A stretch of 64,000 bases of DNA from Streptomyces paludis (GCF_003344965.1 NZ_CP031194.1:7440001-7504000), one strand, 5' to 3'; counted from the first letter of the stretch, positions 1 to 8,316 are shown. Notes: a model not told the origin generated them from the letters alone. Numbers and translations: made by a program.

Positions 1-1
1 C

Positions 2-256
2 GATGTCCTGCTGCGCACCGTTCCCGTCGAGTCGGCCCAGGTGATGGTGCCGCCCGAGGGCGAGCCGGAGCCGCCGGCCATCGCCGAGTACCGCTCCCGG
101 CTGGCCCCCGTCCCGGTCGGCACACTGGACCGCTTCGCGTTCTACGAGGCCGCCCGCACCCCCGACCTGGCGCTGGCGATCGTCACGGCCGACATCCGCA
201 CGTACGCCAATCTGCTTCTCACGATCGGTGTCCGCGACACCGGGACCCCGGCATGA
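2..256 (+). CDS. C-terminal fragment of an unidentified protein (5' end outside window)
   Basis: The frame is open from base 2 to the TGA at 254-256, giving at least 84 residues; the start lies before the window. Codon use is typical of the rest of the window (almost all third positions G/C), so it is a real coding frame. No motif that I recognise is visible; the visible part has a Pro/Glu-rich stretch (PPEGEPEPP) followed by what look like helices. The stop codon lies in the first copy of a 20-bp repeat that continues to the stop of the convergent DUF6221 gene. Function cannot be assigned. Confidence 0.6.
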   Translation, partial: DVLLRTVPVESAQVMVPPEGEPEPPAIAEYRSRLAPVPVGTLDRFAFYEAARTPDLALAIVTADIRTYANLLLTIGVRDTGTPA

Positions 257-296
257 CCGCCGGATTCCCGGCGTGACGCCCGGATTTCCGGCGTTA
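237..296. repeat. 20-bp tandem repeat, about 3 copies, joining two convergent stop codons
   Basis: Units lie at 237-256, 257-276 and 277-296. Units 2 and 3 agree at 16 of 20 positions; unit 1 is more diverged. The core of units 2 and 3 is CGGATTYCCGGCGT. Unit 1 contains the TGA of the upstream gene, and unit 3 ends with the TAA (TTA on the + strand) of the DUF6221 gene. The whole gap between the two convergent genes is therefore repeat. Confidence 0.7.
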
Positions 297-695
297 CTGG
301 AAGAACCTCGGCAGCCACCCGGCCCTGTACTCCGGATGGCCCGCGTGCTCCGCCGCCAACTGCCGTACGACAAAGCCGAGTCCGACCGCGCGGCCCGCCC
401 GGAAGGTCTGTTCCGGGCGGTCCACGTCCAGCTCCGCCACCTCCTCGTACTCGTCGAGCAGCACAAGGCTGGTCTCGACGCGGCGGACGGTACGGGCCGG
501 GTCCTGGAACGCGGTGTGCCGGTCGTAGCCGAAGCCCTTCAGGGTGAACGCGACCGCGCCGTTGGCGTCGTGCACCTCGCCCGGCAGATCGGGCGGGCAG
601 CGCCAGGAGTCACCGCCGGCGGCCCGGGCGAGCGCCTCCTCCTCGGCGAGCCGCGCGCGTACGAATGCCACCAGAGGGGCGTTGGGGTTCTTCAT
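294..695 (-). CDS. DUF6221 family protein
   Basis: A 133-residue protein. The start chosen is the ATG at 695 (MKNPNAPLVAF); the frame is open further upstream but the extra residues are Arg/Gly-rich and unlike the family. It resembles the small streptomycete DUF6221 family: an N-terminal helix (VAFVRARLAEEEALARAA), a central HTAFQDPARTVRRVE segment followed by LLDEYEE, and a C-terminal AGHPEYRAGW motif. No signal peptide or membrane segment is present. Function is unknown; members are often scattered near regulators or mobile DNA. It is convergent with the preceding gene. Confidence 0.75.
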   Translation of the reverse strand: MKNPNAPLVAFVRARLAEEEALARAAGGDSWRCPPDLPGEVHDANGAVAFTLKGFGYDRHTAFQDPARTVRRVETSLVLLDEYEEVAELDVDRPEQTFRAGRAVGLGFVVRQLAAEHAGHPEYRAGWLPRFFQ

Positions 696-798
696 CAGGG
701 TCCGGTCCTTCGTGCAAGTCACCCGGAGGGCCCCGAGGCCCCCATCGGGTTCCGTCCGTCCGGCCCAGGATGGCGTACGGCGGCGCCCCGCGTCTCCC

Positions 799-840
799 CG
801 GCCCCGCCCTGACCGGCCCTTACCGGACACGGCGGGGCCG
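799..840 (-). terminator. Hairpin downstream of the acetyl esterase gene
   Basis: A perfect 10-bp inverted repeat (CGGCCCCGCC at 799-808, GGCGGGGCCG at 831-840) lies 47 bp beyond the stop of the esterase gene, which is read on the minus strand. The 22-nt loop is long, and there is no U-tract, as is usual in high-GC actinobacteria. Confidence 0.45.
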
Positions 841-886
841 GAGGGAGCGGGCCGCGATCAGGACGGACCGGTGTCCGTAAAAGCTG

Positions 887-1858
887 TCAGGCCGTCAGCC
901 GCGCGGGCAGCCAGGCCAGTTGGGCGGCCTGCTGGTACGCCCCGCCGCCCTCGTGGTCGTTGAAGTCGTACACCTCGATCGCCTTGTCCTCGTGCGCGTA
1001 GGCGTTGAAGGCCGCGAAGACCGTCGACGGCGGGCACGTCTGGTCCTCCAGCGCCACCGAGAACAGCGCCGGGGCCAGCGCGCGCGCCGCGAAGTGCACA
1101 CCGTCGAAGTAGCCGAGGGTGCGCGTGACCGTCTCCGTCCGGCCGCGGAACGTCTTGAGGTAGTTGCCGATCTCCCGGTACGGATGGCGGTCGGTGATCG
1201 TCGTCGCGCGCGGGAAGTCGCAGAGGAACGGCACATCCGGCGCCGCCGCCACCAGGTCCGGCACGAGCCCGGCCACCGCCAGCGTGATCCCGCCGCCCTG
1301 GCTCGCCCCGAGGACCGCCGTGCGCGACGCGTCGACCAGCGGGTGGGCGCGGGCCGCCTCCACGGCGCGGACCGCGTCGGTGAACAGCCGCCGGTAGTAG
1401 TACGTCTCCGGGTCCTCGACGCCCCGGGTCATGAAGCCCGGGAACGAGGAGGCGCTGCCCACCGGGTCGGGGGTGTCCCCGCCGTTCCACCCGGCGCCCT
1501 GCCCCCGGGTGTCCATCACGAAGTGCGCGAACCCGGCGGACGCCCAGAGCAGATGGCTGTGCGGCAGCCCGCGGCCGCCCCCGTAACCGATGTACTCCAC
1601 CACCACCGGCAGCGGCTCCCGGGCGCCGGCCGGCAGCACCAGCCAGCCCTTGACGGGGTGACCGCCGAAGCCGGCGAAGGTCACGTCGAGGACCTCCAGC
1701 GTCGACAGCGCCGTCGCCACGGGCTCGAAGCGGGCGGCGAGATCGTGGCCGCGCGCCTCGGTGAGGGTCTTGGCCCAGAACTGGTCGAAGTCCGCGGGCT
1801 CGACGGACAGGCTGCGGTAGCCGCGGAGTTCGTCGAGGGGCAGATCGGACAGGGACAT
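887..1858 (-). CDS. Acetyl xylan esterase / cephalosporin-C deacetylase family hydrolase (AXE1, CE7-like)
   Basis: A 323-residue cytoplasmic alpha/beta hydrolase. The family removes acetyl groups from short xylo-oligosaccharides and other small acetyl esters. Visible: the DTRGQG oxyanion region (116-121), nucleophile Ser186 in GASQGG, Asp272 in ALEDQTCPPS and His302 in NDHEGG, which form a complete catalytic triad. Length matches the family. There is no signal peptide, so the substrate must be imported. The ATG at 1858 has a purine-rich GAGGTGG just upstream, within a short CCACC/GGTGG inverted repeat. It is divergent from the proline-iminopeptidase-like gene. A paralogue with the same triad is at 42729-43718 in the hemicellulose block. 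Confidence 0.88.
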   Translation of the reverse strand: MSLSDLPLDELRGYRSLSVEPADFDQFWAKTLTEARGHDLAARFEPVATALSTLEVLDVTFAGFGGHPVKGWLVLPAGAREPLPVVVEYIGYGGGRGLPHSHLLWASAGFAHFVMDTRGQGAGWNGGDTPDPVGSASSFPGFMTRGVEDPETYYYRRLFTDAVRAVEAARAHPLVDASRTAVLGASQGGGITLAVAGLVPDLVAAAPDVPFLCDFPRATTITDRHPYREIGNYLKTFRGRTETVTRTLGYFDGVHFAARALAPALFSVALEDQTCPPSTVFAAFNAYAHEDKAIEVYDFNDHEGGGAYQQAAQLAWLPARLTA

Positions 1859-2036
1859 GAAGGAACCACCTCGGTGGAAGTCGGCCGCTCACACGGCGGA
1901 ACGCGCGAATGATCACACCGTACGTGCGGAGGGACGCCCGCAGAAGAGGCCGTCGGGCAGCGGCCCGCCCGCCCATGTGCTGAACTGTCCGGCGTGCGCG
2001 TCCCCGACCCGGGGCGATCGAGCAACAGGAGCCCTC

Positions 2037-3338
2037 TTGACCACCAGTTACCGCCACCCCGGCGTCGTCCTCACCGATCACCGCTTCACGGTCCCGCTGG
2101 ACCACGCCGATCCGGCGGGGGAGCGGATCGAGCTGTACGCGCGCGAGGCCGTCGCGAGCGCCCGCGCCGGCGAGAACCTGCCCTGGCTCCTGTATCTGGA
2201 GGGCGGCCCCGGCTTCGGCGCGCGCCGGTTCATCGGCCGGCAGGCGTGGCTCGGCCGCGCCCTCCAGGAGTTCCGGGTGCTCCTCCTCGACCAGCGCGGC
2301 ACCGGCCTGTCCACCCCGGCCAACCGGCAGACCCTTCCGACGCGCGGCGGCCCGGAGCGGCAGGCCGCGTACCTCACCCACTTCCGCGCCGACTCCATCG
2401 TGCGCGACTGCGAGACGATCAGACCGCAGCTGACCGGCGGCGCCCCCTGGACCGTGCTCGGCCAGAGCTTCGGCGGCTTCTGCGCCACCCACTACCTCTG
2501 CGCCGCCCCCGAGGGACTCGACACCGTACTGATCACCGGCGGGCTGCCCTCCCTGGACGCCACGGCGGACGAGGTCTACCGCGCCGCCTACCCGCGCGTC
2601 GCCCGCAAGGTCGAGGCGCACTACGCCCGCTATCCGCAGGACATCGCGCGGGCCCGCCGGATCGCGGAGCACCTGGCCGAGCACCGCCCCGTACTGCCCA
2701 CCGGATACACCCTGACCCCCGAGGCGTTCCAGTCGCTGGGCATCCTGCTCGGCGGCTCGGACGGCAGCCACCGGCTCAACCACCTGCTGGAGAACGCCTT
2801 TGTGCGCACCCCGGCGGGCCCGGCCCTCTCCGACGCCTTCCAGGAGGACGTGACGGCCGCCCTGTCGTTCGCCGGACACCCGCTGTACGCCCTGCACCAC
2901 GAGCCGATCTACGCCCAGGACGGCCGGCCCACCGAGTGGGCCGCCGAGCGGGTACGCGGCGAGTTCGCCCGGTTCGACGCGGCCACGACCCTCGCCGGGG
3001 AGACACCGCTGTACTTCAGCGGCGAGTCCATACACCCCTGGCACTTCGACTGCGACCCGGCGCTGCGCCCGCTGCGCGAGACGGCCGAGCTGCTCGCCGC
3101 CCACCGCGACTGGCCCGCGCTGTACGACCCGGTCCGGCTCGCCGCCAACGAGGTACCGGTCGCCGCGGCCGTCTACCACGACGACATGTACGTCGACCGG
3201 GACCATTCGCTGCGCACCGCGCGGACGATCCGGGGGCTGCGCACCTGGGTGACGGACGAGTTCGAGCACGACGGGGTGCGGGCCGGCGGGCCGCGCGTCC
3301 TGGACCGGCTGCTGATGCTCGCGCGCGGCGAGAACTGA
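2037..3338 (+). CDS. Proline iminopeptidase-family alpha/beta hydrolase (peptidase S33)
   Basis: A 433-residue enzyme that should release N-terminal proline (or a similar residue) from small peptides in the cytoplasm. Visible: the HGGPG-like oxyanion motif as EGGPGFGA (55-62), DQRGTG (85-90) and the nucleophile elbow GQSFGG (142-147, Ser144). The long C-terminal cap is typical of the roughly 430-residue actinobacterial branch. The TTG at 2037 is chosen because a good ribosome site (AGGAG, 2027-2031) lies 5 bases before it; the frame is open further back but without a better start. It is divergent from the acetyl esterase with 178 bp between. Confidence 0.85.
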   Translation: MTTSYRHPGVVLTDHRFTVPLDHADPAGERIELYAREAVASARAGENLPWLLYLEGGPGFGARRFIGRQAWLGRALQEFRVLLLDQRGTGLSTPANRQTLPTRGGPERQAAYLTHFRADSIVRDCETIRPQLTGGAPWTVLGQSFGGFCATHYLCAAPEGLDTVLITGGLPSLDATADEVYRAAYPRVARKVEAHYARYPQDIARARRIAEHLAEHRPVLPTGYTLTPEAFQSLGILLGGSDGSHRLNHLLENAFVRTPAGPALSDAFQEDVTAALSFAGHPLYALHHEPIYAQDGRPTEWAAERVRGEFARFDAATTLAGETPLYFSGESIHPWHFDCDPALRPLRETAELLAAHRDWPALYDPVRLAANEVPVAAAVYHDDMYVDRDHSLRTARTIRGLRTWVTDEFEHDGVRAGGPRVLDRLLMLARGEN

Positions 3339-3347
3339 GCAGGATCG

Positions 3348-3396
3348 TTTCCTCCCCCTTCCCTTTTTCTCTTTCTCTTTCTCGCCTCCCTTCCCC
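3348..3396. repeat. Polypyrimidine tract with CTTTCT repeats
   Basis: A run of 36 pure pyrimidines (3348-3383) on the + strand, one G, then 12 more pyrimidines. It contains three CTTTCT-like units and follows the peptidase stop. It is conspicuously AT-rich for this genome. It could act as a U-rich transcript end or be slippage-generated; nothing else supports a function. Confidence 0.6.
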
Positions 3397-3550
3397 TGCC
3401 GCCTCGCCCGCGCTCCTCACCGCGCGGATTCCGGGCGGCGGGGGGACAATGAACGCCGGGGGATCGTGGCCCGGCCGCGCGCGAGGAAGCGGGTGGCGCA
3501 CGGGCCGTTTCTGCGCGTTTCTGCGTGTTTCCGAGCGGAGGTGGTGGGAC

Positions 3551-3811
3551 ATGCTGCTGCCGAACAGGCATTTGGTCACGGATCTGCTGGCCCGGTACCG
3601 GGCATGGGAGCGGCTGGTGCTCGCCGACCCGCTCGACGACACCGTCCGGGGCCGCTTCGAGGATGTCGCGTACACGCTGTGCGTGCTGATGGGGCAGCGT
3701 ACGGCGCGTGAGGCGATCTGGCAGGCCGAGGCGTATCTGCGCAGGATCCGGCCCGTACCGATCTTCCCGGACGTACCGAAGACGGCCGCCGTACCGGCGG
3801 TCCGCGACTGA
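3551..3811 (+). CDS. DUF5133 domain-containing small protein
   Basis: An 86-residue protein starting at the ATG at 3551, with GGAGG 9-10 bases upstream. The N-terminus MLLPNRHLVTDLLARYRAWE, the VRGRFEDVAYTLCVLMGQRTAREA segment and a Pro-rich tail match the small DUF5133 family found across Streptomyces, often near regulators. No transmembrane segment or catalytic motif is seen. Role unknown. It is single-gene: a strong hairpin follows it. Confidence 0.75.
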   Translation: MLLPNRHLVTDLLARYRAWERLVLADPLDDTVRGRFEDVAYTLCVLMGQRTAREAIWQAEAYLRRIRPVPIFPDVPKTAAVPAVRD

Positions 3812-3862
3812 CCCGTCATCCGGGCCGCGGCACCGCGGCCGACTCCCGTACCCCGCACCACC

Positions 3863-3895
3863 GCTGGAGCCCGCGCGAGCCGCGCGGGCTCCAGC
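3863..3895 (+). terminator. Strong intrinsic hairpin after the DUF5133 gene
   Basis: A perfect 15-bp stem (GCTGGAGCCCGCGCG at 3863-3877, its complement at 3881-3895) with a 3-nt loop, 52 bp past the stop. No U-tract follows. It separates this gene from the acyl-CoA dehydrogenase operon. Confidence 0.75.
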
Positions 3896-3929
3896 CCGGT
3901 GTTCGGCGCCGAGCTGTTCCCAGAGAGAC

Positions 3930-3946
3930 AAGCGACCGCTTAGTAT
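3930..3946 (+). promoter_or_regulatory. Palindromic operator touching the -10 box of the acyl-CoA dehydrogenase operon
   Basis: AAGCGACCGCTT (3930-3941) is an inverted repeat with 5-bp arms and a 2-bp centre. It is joined to TAGTAT (3941-3946), a good -10 hexamer, about 30 bp before the first start codon. The layout suits repression by a TetR-type regulator, the usual control of such operons, but no TetR gene is in the window. Confidence 0.5.
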
Positions 3947-3976
3947 GCGCCTACTGCCGATCGCGTGGAGGCCCGA

Positions 3977-4951
3977 ATGCTGGCATGGCGAGTGCACCGG
4001 AACGGCGAGCCGGACGAGGTGATGCGACTGACGGAGACGGCGCCCCCGGTGCCCGGCGAGGGGCAGCTCCTGCTGCGGGTCAGGGCCGCGAACATCAACT
4101 TCCCGGATGTGCTGCTCTGCCGCGGCCAGTACCAGGTCAGGCCGCCGCTCCCGTTCACCCCGGGCGTCGAGATCTGCGGGGAGACCGAGGACGGCCGGCG
4201 GGTCATCGCCACCCCCGCGCTGCCCGACGGCGGACTCGCCGAGTACGCCGTCGCCGACGCGGCGGCGCTGCTGCCCGCCCCCGACGCGCTCGACGACGCC
4301 GAGGCCGCCGCCCTGCTCGTCGGCTACCAGACGGGCTGGTTCGCCCTGCACCGGCGGGCCCGCCTCCAGCCGGGCGAGACCCTGCTCGTCCACGCGGCGG
4401 CCGGCGGGGTCGGCAGCGCCGCCGTACAGCTCGGCAAGGCCGCGGGCGCCACCGTCATCGGGGTCGCCGGCGGCCCTGACAAGGCCCGTGTCGCCCGCGA
4501 ACTGGGCTGCGACACGGTGATCGACCGCCGTACGGACGATGTCGTCGCCGCCGTCAAGGAGGCCACCGGCGGCCGGGGCGCGGACGTCGTCTACGACCCG
4601 GTGGGCGGCGACGCCTACCAGCAGTCCGCGAAGTGTGTCGCCTTCGAGGGCCGCATCGTGGTCGTGGGCTTCGCGAGCGGCACGATCCCCGCCCCCGCCC
4701 TCAACCACGCCATGGTGAAGAACTACGCGGTCCTCGGCCTGCATTGGGGGCTCTACCGCACCAAGGACCCGGCGGCGGTGGCGCGTTGCCACGAGGAGCT
4801 GACCGCGCTCGCGGACCGGGGCGACATCAGGCCGCTGATCAGCGAACGGGTGCCGCTGAAGGACGCCGCCGACGCCATGCGGCGCGTCGGTGACGGCACC
4901 ACCACCGGCCGGGTGGTCGTGCTCCCGGCGCCGGAGGGAGAGCCCCGATGA
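3977..4951 (+). CDS. NADPH:quinone oxidoreductase-like zinc-binding-dehydrogenase family protein (MDR superfamily)
   Basis: A 324-residue medium-chain reductase of the quinone-oxidoreductase branch, expected to use NADPH on quinones or enoyl/enone substrates. Visible: the N-terminal GroES-like fold with AANINFPDVLLCRGQY, the Rossmann motif AAAGGVGSAAVQLGK and the C-terminal GRVVVLP. The structural-zinc cysteine cluster of true alcohol dehydrogenases is absent, as expected for this branch. The ATG at 3977 follows GGAG at 3967-3970; the GTG at 3965 overlaps that site and is less likely. It is the first gene of a three-gene operon: its stop overlaps the next start by ATGA. Confidence 0.85.
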   Translation: MLAWRVHRNGEPDEVMRLTETAPPVPGEGQLLLRVRAANINFPDVLLCRGQYQVRPPLPFTPGVEICGETEDGRRVIATPALPDGGLAEYAVADAAALLPAPDALDDAEAAALLVGYQTGWFALHRRARLQPGETLLVHAAAGGVGSAAVQLGKAAGATVIGVAGGPDKARVARELGCDTVIDRRTDDVVAAVKEATGGRGADVVYDPVGGDAYQQSAKCVAFEGRIVVVGFASGTIPAPALNHAMVKNYAVLGLHWGLYRTKDPAAVARCHEELTALADRGDIRPLISERVPLKDAADAMRRVGDGTTTGRVVVLPAPEGEPR

Positions 4952-6150
4952 CCGACGCCGCCGAACTGCGCGCCCGTACCGCCGCGTTGCTGGCCGCCCA
5001 CCCGCCGGCCACCACCGGCCGCACCGACTTCCTCCGGGCCCGCTTCGACGCCGGACTGGCCTGGGTGCACTACCCGGCCGGACTCGGCGGACTCGACGCG
5101 CCCCGCTCCCTCCAGGCCGTCGTGGACGACGGCCTGGCGGCGGCGGGAGCCCCCGACAACGACCCGCGCCGGATCGGCATCGGCCTCGGCATGGCCGCGC
5201 CCACCATCCTCCGCTACGGCACGGCGGAGCAGAAGGAGCGCTTCCTGCGGCCCCTCTGGGTCGGCGACGAGGTGTGGTGCCAGCTCTTCAGCGAGCCGGG
5301 CGCCGGCTCCGACCTCGCGGCCCTCGCCACCCGCGCCGTACGCGAGGACGGCGCGGACGGAGCGGGCTCCGGCGACTGGATCGTCGACGGACAGAAGGTG
5401 TGGACATCCAGCGCACACCTCGCCCGCTGGGCCATCCTCATCGCCCGCACCGACCCCGGACTCCCCAAGCACCAGGGCATCACCTACTTCCTCTGCGACA
5501 TGACCGACCCCGGTGTCGAGGTCCGGCCGCTGCGCCAGATCACCGGCGAGGCCGAGTTCAACGAGGTCTTCCTCACCGGCGTACGGATCCCCGACGCCCA
5601 CCGCCTTGGCGAGGTCGGCGCGGGCTGGCAGGTCGCCCGCACCACACTGATGAACGAACGCGTCTCCATCGGCGGCGCCTCGCTGCCGCGCGAGGGCGGC
5701 ATGATCGGCCCGGTCGCCCGCACCTGGCGCGAACGGCCCGAGCTGCGTACCCACGACACCCATCAGCGCCTGCTCACCCTCTGGACCGAGGCCGAGGTCG
5801 CCCGGCTCACCGCCGAGCGGGTACGCCAGCAGCTCGTCGCCGGACAGCCGGGACCCGAAGGCAGCGGGCTCAAACTCTCCTTCGCCCGGCTCAACCAGGA
5901 GATCAGCGCCCTTGAGGTCGAACTCCTCGCGGACGAAGGGCTTCTGTATTCGGACTGGACCATGCGCCGGCCCGAACTGGTCGACTTCACCGGCCGGGAC
6001 GCCGGCTACCGCTATCTGCGCTCGAAGGGCAACTCGATCGAGGGCGGCACCAGCGAGGTACTGCTGAACATCGTCGCCGAACGCGTCCTCGGACTGCCCT
6101 CCGAGCCGCGCGACGACAAGGACGTCGCCTGGAAGGACCTCTCCCGATGA
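4948..6150 (+). CDS. Acyl-CoA dehydrogenase (catalytic-type subunit)
   Basis: A 400-residue FAD flavoenzyme that desaturates an acyl-CoA thioester. Visible: the FAD/substrate motif CQLFSEPGAGSDLA near residue 110, the WTSSAHLA segment, FNEVFLTGVRIPD, and near residue 370 the NSIEGGTSEV motif that carries the catalytic glutamate in this superfamily. The start overlaps the previous gene and the stop overlaps the next (ATGA both times), so translation is coupled. Two adjacent, dissimilar acyl-CoA dehydrogenases resemble the heteromeric FadE/ChsE enzymes of actinobacteria that act on bulky or steroid-like acyl-CoAs; the substrate here cannot be read. Confidence 0.88.
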   Translation: MTDAAELRARTAALLAAHPPATTGRTDFLRARFDAGLAWVHYPAGLGGLDAPRSLQAVVDDGLAAAGAPDNDPRRIGIGLGMAAPTILRYGTAEQKERFLRPLWVGDEVWCQLFSEPGAGSDLAALATRAVREDGADGAGSGDWIVDGQKVWTSSAHLARWAILIARTDPGLPKHQGITYFLCDMTDPGVEVRPLRQITGEAEFNEVFLTGVRIPDAHRLGEVGAGWQVARTTLMNERVSIGGASLPREGGMIGPVARTWRERPELRTHDTHQRLLTLWTEAEVARLTAERVRQQLVAGQPGPEGSGLKLSFARLNQEISALEVELLADEGLLYSDWTMRRPELVDFTGRDAGYRYLRSKGNSIEGGTSEVLLNIVAERVLGLPSEPRDDKDVAWKDLSR

Positions 6151-7310
6151 GCGTGCCGCCGACCCCGTCGCGGGAGACCCCGCCCGATCTGCTCTACTCC
6201 GAGCCCGAGGACGATCTGCGGGCGGCCGTGCGCGCGCTGCTCACCGACCGCGCCGACCTCCCGGCCACGCTCGCCCGCGCCGAGGCGGGCGACCCGTACG
6301 ACCCCGCGCTGTGGACCGCGCTGACCGCCGGTATCGGCGCGGCCGGGCTGCTGATTCCGGAGAAGCTCGGCGGGCAGGGCGCGAGCCACCGCGAGGCCGC
6401 CGTGGTCCTGGAGGAGCTGGGCCGGGTCGTCACCCCCGCGCCGTATCTGACCAGTTCGGTGGTGGCGACCGAGACGCTGCTGGGCTGCGACACCGACCGC
6501 GCGGACATCGCCGCGCTGCTCACCGCGCTCGCGGGCGGCCACCGTGTCGCGGTGCTCGCCGTACCGGCGGCCACCGCCCCGGACGCGCCGCTGCCCGTCC
6601 TGCCCGCAGGCGCGGAGGCGGTGACCAGCGCGGACACGGTGACCGGCGCGGACACAGTGCCGGGTGTCGCCGACGCCGTACGGGCCGATGTGCTGCTCGT
6701 ACTGCGCGAGGACGGGCTGTACGTGGTGGAGACGGCCTCGCCCGCCGTCACCGTCGTGCCCCTCACCCCGCTCGATCTGACCCGGCCGGTCGCCGCCGTC
6801 ACCCTCGCGCCCGGCGCCGGAACGCGGATCGCCGAGGGGCCCGCCGCCGAGGCCGCCGTACGGCGCGGGCTGCTCGCCGGGGCGGGGCTGCTCGCCTCCG
6901 AGCAACTCGGTATCGCGCAATGGTGTCTTGAGGAGAGCGTCCGGCACACCAAGGAGCGGCACCAGTTCAACCGCCCCATCGGCTCCTTCCAGGCGCTCAA
7001 GCACCGGATGGCACAGCTGTGGCTGGAGGTCGTCTCCGCCCGCGCCGCCGCGCGCGCCGCGGCGGACGCGCTGGCCACCGGGGCCCCCGACGCCCCGCTC
7101 GCGGTCGCGCTCGCCCAGGCGTACTGCGGCCCGGTCGCCGTCCACGCGGCCGAGGAGTGTGTCCAGTTGCACGGCGGTACGGGAATGACCTGGGAACACC
7201 CCGCGCATCTGTATCTGAAACGCGCCATGGCGGACCGCATCACCCTCGGTTCGCCGGGCCGCCACCGGGAGACCCTGGCCGCCCTCGGGGACCTGCCCGG
7301 ACCCCGGTAG
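6147..7310 (+). CDS. Acyl-CoA dehydrogenase (partner subunit)
   Basis: A 387-residue acyl-CoA dehydrogenase fold. The C-terminal half is well conserved (RHTKERHQFNRPIGSFQALKHRMA, then CVQLHGGTGMTWEHPAHLYLKRA). The EGGTS-type glutamate present in the upstream paralogue is replaced by GGTGMTWEH, as in the non-catalytic or differently catalytic partner of alpha2-beta2 acyl-CoA dehydrogenases. A central low-conservation stretch has VTSADTVTGADTVPG repeats. Translation is coupled to the previous gene by ATGA. A short CGGAACG/CGTTCCG hairpin at 7311-7328 starts right after the stop and may end the operon. Confidence 0.85.
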   Translation: MSVPPTPSRETPPDLLYSEPEDDLRAAVRALLTDRADLPATLARAEAGDPYDPALWTALTAGIGAAGLLIPEKLGGQGASHREAAVVLEELGRVVTPAPYLTSSVVATETLLGCDTDRADIAALLTALAGGHRVAVLAVPAATAPDAPLPVLPAGAEAVTSADTVTGADTVPGVADAVRADVLLVLREDGLYVVETASPAVTVVPLTPLDLTRPVAAVTLAPGAGTRIAEGPAAEAAVRRGLLAGAGLLASEQLGIAQWCLEESVRHTKERHQFNRPIGSFQALKHRMAQLWLEVVSARAAARAAADALATGAPDAPLAVALAQAYCGPVAVHAAEECVQLHGGTGMTWEHPAHLYLKRAMADRITLGSPGRHRETLAALGDLPGPR

Positions 7311-7429
7311 CGGAACGCCCCCGTTCCGAACCACCCGTACGGCGGACACGCCAGTCGGCTGTACGGACCGTCTCCTCCGCCACACTGGCGGCCAAATGCC
7401 GCAAACCGGTGCGGCGGAGGAGGTTGTCC

Positions 7430-7624
7430 GTGGCCATTTCCATTTCCGTGCTGCTGCTTCTGATGATTCTCGCGGTGGTGTTCCTGCGCAGCGGCGGGCT
7501 GAAACTCTTCCACGCGGTGGTCTGTGTCCTGCTCGGTTTCCTGCTCGCGGGCACGAGCATGGCACCGTCCATCGCGAACGGTATTTCGGCGACGGCCGGG
7601 GTGGTCAGCGGCCTCAATCCCTGA
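7430..7624 (+). CDS. Small two-helix membrane protein, conserved-looking, function unknown
   Basis: A 64-residue protein with two hydrophobic segments (roughly residues 4-20 and 26-44), ending in a polar SATAGVVSGLNP tail. The start is GTG at 7430, six bases after a strong GGAGGAGG (7416-7423); the in-frame TTG at 7424 abuts that site and is unlikely. I recall similar small membrane proteins in other streptomycetes but no role. It is transcribed alone, with the operon before it ended by a small hairpin. Confidence 0.6.
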   Translation: MAISISVLLLLMILAVVFLRSGGLKLFHAVVCVLLGFLLAGTSMAPSIANGISATAGVVSGLNP

Positions 7625-7771
7625 CGCTGGAGCGCGCGTTGGGCCCGGAGGCGACTAATCACAGAATGCCGCGTTTCGCAACCCGCGCCCATTCGCCCGC
7701 TCATTGTCCCTATCCTGTGCGTCTGCCGGGCTGCCATTGGGGGGTGCCCGGCCCGAACGCGAGGATGTCCC

Positions 7772-8227
7772 ATGCGTCACACCCGCATAGCCACCGCCGC
7801 CACCCTCGTGGCGGCGTTCGCCGGCTCGGTCCTGCTGCCCGCCCAGGCGCAGGCCGCCCCCGGCTCCGTACACCTGTACAAGATCTACTACAACAGCCCG
7901 GGACCGGACAACCGTTCCAACGCCAGCCTCAACGCCGAGTGGGTGCAGATCAGAAACACCACCTCCAAGGCCGTGAGCCTCAAGGGCTGGACGCTGACCG
8001 ACGCGTCGAGGCACGAGTACACCTTCGGCGCCTTCACCCTCGGCAAGGGCAAGTCGGTGAAGGTGCGCACCGGCAAGGGCAAGGACACGGCGGCCAACGT
8101 GTACCAGAACCGCGGTGCCTACGTGTGGAACAACGACAAGGACACCGCGACGCTGCGCAAGGCGTCCGGCACGAAGGTCGACACCTGCTCGTACAAAAAC
8201 CCCAAGGTCGAATACAAGCTCTGCTGA
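7772..8227 (+). CDS. Secreted lamin-tail-domain (LTD) protein
   Basis: A 151-residue protein with a Sec signal peptide (MRHTRIATAATLVAAFAGS..., cleavage likely after AQA near residue 28). The mature part is a single LTD beta-sandwich: KIYYNSPGPD, NAEWVQIRNTTSKAVSLKGWTLTDASRHEYTF, and VYQNRGAYVWNNDKDTATLRKASG. The C-terminus holds two cysteines (DTCSYKNPKVEYKLC) that could form a disulfide. LTDs are extracellular protein- or DNA-binding modules, often beside nucleases; here it stands alone. GAGG lies about 8 bases before the ATG. Confidence 0.82.
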   Translation: MRHTRIATAATLVAAFAGSVLLPAQAQAAPGSVHLYKIYYNSPGPDNRSNASLNAEWVQIRNTTSKAVSLKGWTLTDASRHEYTFGAFTLGKGKSVKVRTGKGKDTAANVYQNRGAYVWNNDKDTATLRKASGTKVDTCSYKNPKVEYKLC

Positions 8228-8303
8228 GCCCTGACGGAGCGCCGGCCGACGAGCCGTAGACCCTGTCTCTCCCCGTATCTCCGCCGCTCTCCCGGCCGTC
8301 TCG

Positions 8304-8316
8304 TATGCTCCGGGCC
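8304..8316 (+). promoter_or_regulatory. Leaderless promoter (-10) of the Ser/Thr kinase gene
   Basis: TATGCT at 8304-8309 ends 7 bases before the ATG at 8317, and no ribosome site precedes that ATG. Transcription should begin at or next to the start codon. Confidence 0.55.

Noticed and set aside
1866..1877. CCACC-TC-GGTGG inverted repeat next to the esterase start as an RNA switch
   Set aside because: A two-base loop cannot close a stable hairpin, and the arms are only 5 bp. It may be an operator half-site at most.
858..3269. Very long open frame on the minus strand antisense to the esterase and peptidase genes
   Set aside because: High GC leaves long stop-free shadow frames. Its composition (Arg/Gly/Val-rich, no domain) is typical of a shadow, while the frames it crosses have clear catalytic motifs and ribosome sites.
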